DNA of 64,000 nucleotides, taken from contig JAJEKV010000065.1 in assembly GCA_021234155.1 (NCBI GenBank), forward strand, positions 495,023 to 559,022, written 5' to 3'. A program made the translations under genes and the position numbers. Shown piece by piece: positions 58,144 through 64,000 of the stretch (position 1 is the first letter of the stretch; every line of letters starts with the position of its first letter). Source of the DNA: Isoetes taiwanensis. Its lineage: Eukaryota > Streptophyta > Lycopodiopsida > Isoetales > Isoetaceae. The notes under the pieces are model-generated. The model was not told the DNA's origin and ran no database searches. It was given only the letters and a program-made list of their open reading frames with translations.

Positions 58144-59359
58144 ATGGCACGACAAAAGCAAACTGCCTGTATATCGACCGGTGAAACACCCAGCCGCCAA
58201 GACAAGAGGCACATACATACCGCTTTGGGAGCAACTTCTGCAAGGGGAGGCCAACCTTCATCAGCGAGGAGAGCACTTCGAGGAGCAGCAGAACAGGGAT
58301 TGAAAAGCGGGGATCACTAGGCAGACGAGCGGGGTTGGCAGCATCAACCGCCAGGCGGTCACAAGGTAAACGCGTTGGATCAGGAGATGATGAGATTCAA
58401 AAAGAGTTCGCGCAAATGGAGAAAGAAAAACAAGAAAGCGCAGAACGGGAGCAGGGGAGGAGCAGAGGGAGCCCACTCCCGAGCCAACCGAAGAAGAACA
58501 GCTCGAGGCCTGGATTCGAATGCACGAGGCGAAGGCACGCATCATGAGAAGAAAAGGCCGAAGAAGAGGAAGAAGAAGAAAAAGAGGCCAAAAAAAGAAG
58601 AAGCTCAAGGGCAAAGGCATGGAGGAGCCCAAGAGGAGGATTAAGAAGACCCCCACGGCCAAGATTGTCATCAATGAATGGACCAGCCCTATCACCCCCA
58701 TCCCTGACGACTCGGATGATGACGATTATAACCCTAATCAAGAAGGTGGGAGCTCCTCCAAACCCACGTGAAGAGGATCGGACAAACCAAGGTCCGCAGC
58801 ATAAGCACCCCCGCCCTATCCAACATGGGAGAAAGACAAAGATCCCAAGAAGCCGCTCGCGACCTGCGAGAGAGTCTTTACGTGGTAGACCATATCGTGG
58901 TCTCGGAAGAAGTTGAAAGCACACCAGAGTTTATGAAGAAGTGGAGGCCTACAACTCCTACTACCGTGCCAACAAGGTGACCTATGTCGCAGAAGGGCGG
59001 CCATCAAAGAAGGTGACCCTCAAGCCGCCTCCGAAAAGCCTACTCCTCCAAAGAAGCCAAAAGCCAGGAAAGGGATTGAAGCTGTCACAAGCAATGAGGG
59101 AGATCCGGCACTTTCATAGAGGTTATGGTCTTCTCATCCCGCGAGCACCATTTGCCAGGCTCGTCAAAGAAGTAGTACAAGAATTCGACTCAAGCAAGAG
59201 GGTCACAGGCGAGATGCTGCTAGCCTTATAAGAAGCAACTGAACAGTAGTTGGTGCAGCATTTTGAAGACTTGACGATTATGCACCATACATGCCAAAAA
59301 GAATGACCCTAATGACAAAGGACATGCAATTAGCTAGTTATATTAAAGGAGAAAGATAA
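58144..59359 (+). pseudogene. Element B ORF1: histone H3 tail, charged linker, histone H3-like fold
   Basis: The ATG at 58144 opens MARQKQTACISTGETPSR; nine of the first twelve residues after Met equal the H3 tail ARTKQTARKSTG. Lys4 is kept, while Arg8 and Lys9 are Cys and Ile. ATSARGG follows at the place of APATGG. A TAG at 58318 and frame changes interrupt a long charged linker (EFAQMEKEKQESAEREQ, AKARIMRRKGRRRGRRRKRG, then an acidic IPDDSDDDDYN patch, then NKVTYVAEGRPSKKVTLKPP). The H3 fold follows (about 59094-59359): REIRHFHRGYGLLIPRAPF, ARLVKEVVQEFDSSKRVTGE, MLLAL*EATEQ*LVQHFED, then a shift and [14 protein letters not shown]-type text, end TAA. Total about 400 residues, so roughly 270 are inserted between tail and fold compared with H3. 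It presumably acts in chromatin or particle packaging, which is inference. Confidence 0.88.
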
Positions 59360-59505
59360 AGTCTTGTAAATAATAAATTTTGTGAATAAAAAGTTGTTTT
59401 GTGTAAATCATAAGTGCATAAATGTTGTTAATTAGGTCGAATTAGCAGTAATTGCCTTTTATTTTAGTCAAATTGGACATCTTATGGTCAATTAGTGAGA
59501 GGTTG

Positions 59506-59771
59506 CTCATGGTATGCGCCAGGACCCCGACCTAAATTTTAGGTCAGCCTCCCAGTGCACACCGTGAGTATTTCACACCAAAACTAATCCCAAACATCTC
59601 CAAATCGACCAAGTAAGGGGTCAATCTTGCATATCTCCATGAGACCATCATGTTTTGACCCTTAGTTCATCCTGTTTAGATAAGTCTTGACCAATTGGGA
59701 CCAAAATGCTCACGGTATGCTTGGGGACCTCAACCTAAATTTTAGGTCGGCCTTCCAACGCACACCGTGAG
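59506..59771 (+). promoter_or_regulatory. Pair of inverted repeats upstream of ORF2 (element B)
   Basis: Hairpins at 59506-59568 and 59709-59771 are 140 nt apart, nearly identical to those at 47967-48232 (outer CTCAYGGT/ACCGTGAG, inner gacctaaattttaggtc or cctaaattttagg). Confidence 0.7.
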
Positions 59772-59964
59772 TCCTTTCAATATTTTCTCTTTCATGCCAC
59801 CTCCAATTGACCTCAAATTTGTTGCAATAGGTTCATTAGGTAGTCTTAATCATGTTCAACCCTCAAACTAGCCTTCAATTCCTCATTTTGACCTCAAGAT
59901 AGGTGAGAATTGCCCAACCCCAAGATTTTCCCAAGTCATCCAAAATTAGGGTTTTCCCTTTTCC

Positions 59965-59972
59965 TATAAATA
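59965..59972 (+). promoter_or_regulatory. TATA box before ORF2 (element B)
   Basis: TATAAATA in ttcctataaataggcctc, 118 nt before the ATG at 60083. Confidence 0.65.
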
Positions 59973-60082
59973 GGCCTCATATCTCACTTACCATCCCTCT
60001 GATTTGCTCCCGACTTTTTAGGCGATTTCCCTAACCCCTAGGGCTTTGGGAGCTATTTGATAGTCCCAGACACTCAAGATCA

Positions 60083-61460
60083 ATGGCAAGCTGGACTTCT
60101 TGGCGATGGTACAGTGCCAGTGCCCATGTAGCTGAGGCAAACATCAATGCCATTTTCCAAGTTTTCCGAAGGAGATAGATGTCCAAGCCACCTTGCAGGC
60201 AACCCCATCCCTATAGGGACGTCATGACCGAAGTTCCAAGCTAGAGTAGGACCTTCCTTAGTTCAGCTTCCCCTTGTACATGATATTTTGTTCCCAAAGC
60301 GATCCCTCAAGCAGCCTTGGGTGATGTCCCTAACATTGTCAAATATCCGAACAACAAGGTTGCTAGGTTGCTAAAATTACATGGTCATGACGATGACTAA
60401 TAGGGCCAAGTACTTTTCCACATTTGCCCTAGCCATCTTTCTTTCTCACCGTGCCCGAACCCAATCGGGAACCCTCTATCCCCCGCCATTGATGTAGACC
60501 CCTTAGCCTCTTCAGCGGAAGGTCGGCTCCTCTTGGATTATCAAGTGGAGCAAGAAGGAAGAGTCAAGACGATGGCTTTCGACTCGGATGTGAAGACTAC
60601 GCCGAGCTCGATCCCAACCAAGAGCGCAACCATTGCAGCAGCCAGATACACGGTTTTCAAGCGGGACGGCAGACCCTGGTGATGAAGCTCCCGCCGGGCT
60701 AGGTATCACAAGCCTAGCCCCCATCATCATCGGCGGCCAGAGTACCGCTCCTAAGCGACATCAACCTCCCAAGAATCTGCGAGGAGTGCCGGCTGATGAG
60801 TTCTTTGTACCTTCTGCGGCAACAACCGGATCTGGATGACTTCATTGGGAGGCTTCTGAATGTAAGAAAAGCCGACACCTATACCGGAGTCGACTTGAGA
60901 TATCCAGCGCATGAAAGAAGATCCGGCAAATGATGGAAGCTGGATTTGCCGTCCGAAGAAAATTCACGCCATCCAAGAATGGATGGGGATCCTGGCAAGA
61001 CCATGAACATTTTGATGCGGGTTCTTCGACACCAGCTCCCACAGGTGTTCAGAGAAGAGACGAGATCGACGAGGGGTTAATCACATCAACAAGATGGGGG
61101 CTCCCGAGATCGACGGAGACTCCGTTGATGAATATCGGAAGACATAGAGCCGTAGGTGCAGTGACGAGGAATCAATGGCAGATTGGGCGGGGGCGGTCAC
61201 TAAGGTATTACCTTCTCTGCTGTTGGGGGAGAATAATGGGTCATCCACCGCTTCTTCAGCCCAAGGCGAAGAAGGAGTGTTCATGCTCATCGCGCCTCGG
61301 GCTTTGGCTTAAGAAGGAGTGTTCATGCTCATCGCACCTCGAGGGCTTTGGTAGGCATGCTCGGCTGATCCCAATAGTTGACCATGTCATCCTAGTCAAG
61401 AGAACGATGGCACTTGATATCTTCGACCGCCGTACCCTCACCGACGGTAAGGAAGATTAG
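60083..61460 (+). pseudogene. Element B ORF2, unknown accessory protein (frame-broken)
   Basis: It begins at ATG 60083 with a damaged version of the MAT..RWYSASAHVAEANINA start. Several one-base shifts follow. Conserved islands shared with element A are LLLDYQVEQEGR (cf. LLDYEESKQEEE), LGITSLAPIIIGG, LRQQPDLDDFI, ADTYTGVDLRY (cf. HTYSGQSSLDIEAYTG), and the C-terminal DHVILVKRTMALDIFDRR, ending TAG 61458. A 43-bp direct duplication (aagaaggagtgttcatgctc...) lies at 61268-61310 and 61311-61352. No known domain is recognised; both elements keep it between the histone ORF and gag. Confidence 0.7.
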
Positions 61461-61805
61461 CAAAGGACCAGACCTACACTTCGGACCCTTGAGTAGAAGA
61501 CTTGGTGACAACCTGACCTTAGAAGTGGAACACCAACGAATATTTCTCGAACTTGGGGCGCTTCGGGAACGCCAAAGTTAAGAAGTTCCTTCCAGGATAA
61601 CCCATCATACCCCGCGATTCCAAGAATAGTTAGACTCTTGATCCCTAAGCATTGTAATAAGCTATTATATATATAAATACATTTTGTTTCGCATTTTAAA
61701 TGTTTTGTTGATGTATTTTGCTTCCACAACTATATCAGCAAACACATATAATGCAATAAAACAAATAAAGCTAACCGTAAGGCTATAATCTACTTGTGTA
61801 TGCAG

Positions 61806-62990
61806 CTAGAGGTCCAGAAACAGCTGAACAAGAGCGGTGAGTCCGTAGAGATGAACGAACTCGGCGAAAAGACACAACAAGAAAAAGCATGACGAATAAG
61901 AATTTGGTCCCATGACGAGAAGAGGAGATGACGCAGATGACATCGGACCTTCAAGAAATAAAGGCCTTTTTGGCAAAGCGTGAGTTGGCCCAGATGATAA
62001 CGCGTCCAGCTTGCTGCAAAGCACCATCTCGAAGGTAGGAAATGATAAGAAGAAGACCAAGAGAAGGAGGTTCCCCAACCTGATTCCCCAACACAAGCTC
62101 AAAACAGGACTCCGACTCCAAAGAAGAGGTAGAAGAGGTGTGGGACTATAGGGATGGCAGACCCAAGGACACAAAGACCTCGCATCACCGTAAGAAAAAG
62201 ACCTCGGTGTTGAGTAATGTATGGAGAAAGAAAGCTGAACAGTTCTCAAGGCGATCGGTCCACGCATGGAAGCGAGGGCCTTGCTGGATGAGATGAACGA
62301 ATATGGGAACGCTTTACGGAATGAAGGACAAAGACAAAGGCAAGGTGGCAACAAACAACCTCAAGGGCGCTTCGCATTTGGTGGAAGGGACGCTAAAGCA
62401 CATGGACCCAGCCGGTGACGTACCGGCAGGTTTGGGAAATTCTCAAAGGCATTCAAGCCGCCACTATGTACCAAGGGAGCAACAAATGTCACATGATGCA
62501 GCTAGCTATTGACTCTGGCCAGGGCAACAAGTCAGTGCAGAAATACACAGAAGAGTTCATGAAACTTAGGCTTTATGTGCCGAAGCTGAGTGAACGCCAT
62601 GCAGTGGAAGGGTACATCGAGGGATTAAAATGATGAGATAAGGGAAGTCGGTAAGAGCAATTAACCGAACAGTATCGGCTTTTAATCGAAAGCGCTAGGG
62701 CCGCATGATCCGGCCGCCGCAAAAAGTGGGCGAAACAACAAGCATCATGTGGATAAGGGTAAAGCAACAGAGAGTTATAGCCCTAGAGCAGGTAGTCTAG
62801 GTCCAGCAAAGGCTCCATAATAAAGGCAATCATGGGAAGCAAAGAGGAAAGAAAATGTATCCTTCAAAGATAAGCAAGAAGGGTCAAACTACTCTAAAGC
62901 GATGCGATCATTTTACAAGCACCATTTAAGGAGAAGAGGGTAGGAGGCATTGAGAACCGCCTGTGTGTTTCTGCAACTGTGCCACGTATC
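61806..62990 (+). pseudogene. Gag of element B (degraded)
   Basis: Starts after the conserved tgtgtatgcag|ctagag junction at 61805. Capsid-like islands match element A: LLDEMNEYGNAL, YGMKDKDKGKVATNNLKGA, VWEILKGIQAATMYQGSNKC, FMKLRLYVPKLSERHAVEGY. A damaged CCHC region lies at about 62945-62990 (KEKRVGGIENRLCV..). Frames change many times. Confidence 0.75.
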
Positions 62991-63164
62991 AAAGAACGCC
63001 CCTTTGTCATGAATGCAAGATTAGCAGAGTTGGGTGGATGGGAGACTCCCTCCTCGAGGGGCGATTTACCTGGAAGCACGCGATTGCCTGTGGTGAGTGC
63101 GTCACATTTTGGTCGCCATAGATTGCCCAAGCAAAACCAAGACGTAATCTCCACAAGAGGGAAG

Positions 63165-63260
63165 GCCAAGGCCAAGTCTTTTATAGCCCCGATAGATACG
63201 CAACGTATAACTTTGCATCCCCAAGAATGGACAGATGTTAGCTCGTCATAGTTGTGCCGA
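63165..63260 (+). pseudogene. Aspartic protease remnant (element B)
   Basis: GKAKAKSFIAPIDT matches GKVRAKSFIVLIDTGS of element A up to the catalytic Asp. The following GST is lost to an indel. Confidence 0.65.
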
Positions 63261-63599
63261 CCTGTGGTGTTTAAGCAAGGGTGAAGACTACAGTAAGCAG
63301 GATAAATTTCGACATCACCTGGGTTGTGATCAACATCCAAATGGGGGATGTATATTAAATGATTGGGAAGTATGATTTGACCATCGGGTATGGAGTACCC
63401 GCTCAAGCGGTGGCTTTCACGATCAGGAGTTAAGGTGACCTTCACTTGCCGCCCAACGGTTGCAGCATCATAGAAATTAAGGTAAGGAAGTTGTTCCATC
63501 ATGCATCGATGTCTATAAGCGGCTCATGCATAAAGAGCGAAAGCGTATAGCCTATGTCTTCAAGCTCGCATCAAGAGCCCGAGTCAAGAAAGCAAGGAA

Positions 63600-64000
63600 G
63601 ATAAGGTCCCCAAGAAATTACCAAAGCAGATAGCTGTTGGTAAAGGAGTTCCATGATCTCTTTCCGCATTTGTGATCAAGCAGCCCTCCTTACAAGGAGT
63701 CGAGGAGATAGCACTCAACCAGTATTTGCCGACGAGCAAAGCTCCGTGACAGTGATGACGACGCAAGAGCTGACCGAAATTGAAGAAGCAGCAATTGTAG
63801 GGCTATTGACCTAGGGTTCATTAAACCTAGCGTTTCACCATTTGGGGCACCCATCTTTTTGTGAAGAAGAAGGATGGCAAATTTTGAGGATATGTATAGA
63901 TTACAGCAGCCAACACACCATCAAGAATAAGATGCACTCCCTGTGACGGACGATCCGATGGATCGTACCAGCAATACGTAACTGAAACGAAGTACATCAT
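63600..64000 (+). pseudogene. Reverse transcriptase, N-terminal part (element B, continues past the window)
   Basis: Across frames it reads an entry segment (EIALNQYLPTSKAP, ELTEIEEA), then DLGFIKPSVSPFGAPIF, VKKKDGKF and RICIDY, the classic gypsy RT block 1-2 (family wording: G.I.PS.SPF.SPV..V.KKDG..R.C.DYR.LN). Unlike element A, it continues beyond the GVYKI/GFIKP point, so the RT is not deleted at that place here. Confidence 0.85.

Larger units (their letters stand above)
56305..64000 (+). mobile_element. Element B: Ty3/gypsy chromovirus with histone H3-like ORF1 and extra ORF2, cut by the window end
   Basis: The order is 5' LTR (56305 to about 57590), leader with two hairpins and TATA, ORF1 with H3 tail and H3 fold (58144-59359), two hairpins and TATA, ORF2 (60083-61460), gag (about 61806-62990), protease remnant (about 63165-63260) and RT start (about 63600-64000). 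It parallels element A domain by domain but is clearly diverged in sequence. Many one-base shifts and stops make it non-functional as written. The integrase and 3' LTR lie beyond the window. Confidence 0.85.

Noticed and set aside
58261-58924. Minus-strand frames of 146 and 175 codons with hydrophobic, serine-rich text
   Set aside because: They are antisense to the AAG/GAA-rich linker of element B's ORF1.
57657-59771. Repeated hairpins considered as CRISPR-like or satellite repeats
   Set aside because: There are only two per module, with spacing and position tied to ORF starts, and the host is a plant.
61806-62354. 182-codon minus-strand frame
   Set aside because: It is antisense to gag, whose plus-strand reading matches element A.
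62894-63502. 202-codon minus-strand frame
   Set aside because: It is antisense to the gag end and protease, which match element A on the plus strand.

Overview
This window is nuclear DNA from a land plant with a large, repeat-rich genome. Plant-type genes interrupted by introns (an F-box/kelch protein closest in my memory to Arabidopsis At1g55270, a TMX2-like thioredoxin protein, a TANGO6/Rtp1-like protein), a plant-type tRNA-Ser(AGA) and abundant LTR, LINE, hAT and foldback elements support this. The species cannot be fixed; a non-seed vascular plant such as a fern would fit but is not proven. Layout: 1-1,130 tandem duplications and a decayed hAT/DUF4371 transposase (- strand); 7.7-11.35 kb a multi-exon TANGO6/Rtp1-like gene (-) whose exons carry several apparent one-base frame breaks; 13.2 kb a TGCATG microsatellite; 14.8-15.3 kb a foldback with two identical 117-bp arms; 18.8-20.05 kb an intact F-box/kelch gene (-); 25-27.9 kb a decayed gag (element C, +); 28-36.9 kb a Ty3/gypsy chromovirus (element A, -); 36.95 kb tRNA-Ser(AGA) (-); 39.5-42.1 kb a hAT-type transposase gene (+); 45.9-46.3 kb a second foldback; 47.5-49.0 kb a fragment of the same LTR family; 49.2-50.9 kb TMX2-like exons (+); 52.4-56.3 kb a LINE (+); 56.3 kb to the end a second chromovirus (element B, +). 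The main discovery is in elements A and B and in the 47.5-kb fragment. Between the 5' LTR and gag they carry two extra genes. ORF1 starts (in B) with a recognisable histone H3 tail (MAR.KQTA..STG), continues through a long lysine/arginine- and acid-rich linker, and ends in a complete histone H3 fold with plant CENH3-like touches (REIRHF, LLIP, TLM.KD). ORF2 is an unrecognised protein of about 450 residues, conserved between A and B. ORF2 in every copy, and ORF1 in B, is preceded by the same module: two ~60-nt inverted repeats about 140-150 nt apart, then a TATAAATA box 105-119 nt before the ATG. The sequences of the inverted repeats differ between A and B, while pairing and spacing persist. 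The elements also encode gag with a CCHC knuckle, a DTGS protease, reverse transcriptase, integrase and, in A, a chromodomain. This looks like a retrotransposon family that captured a histone H3 gene. All copies here are damaged: A lacks its RT core and RNase H, and every H3 copy has a stop at the same Gln position. Function can only be inferred.
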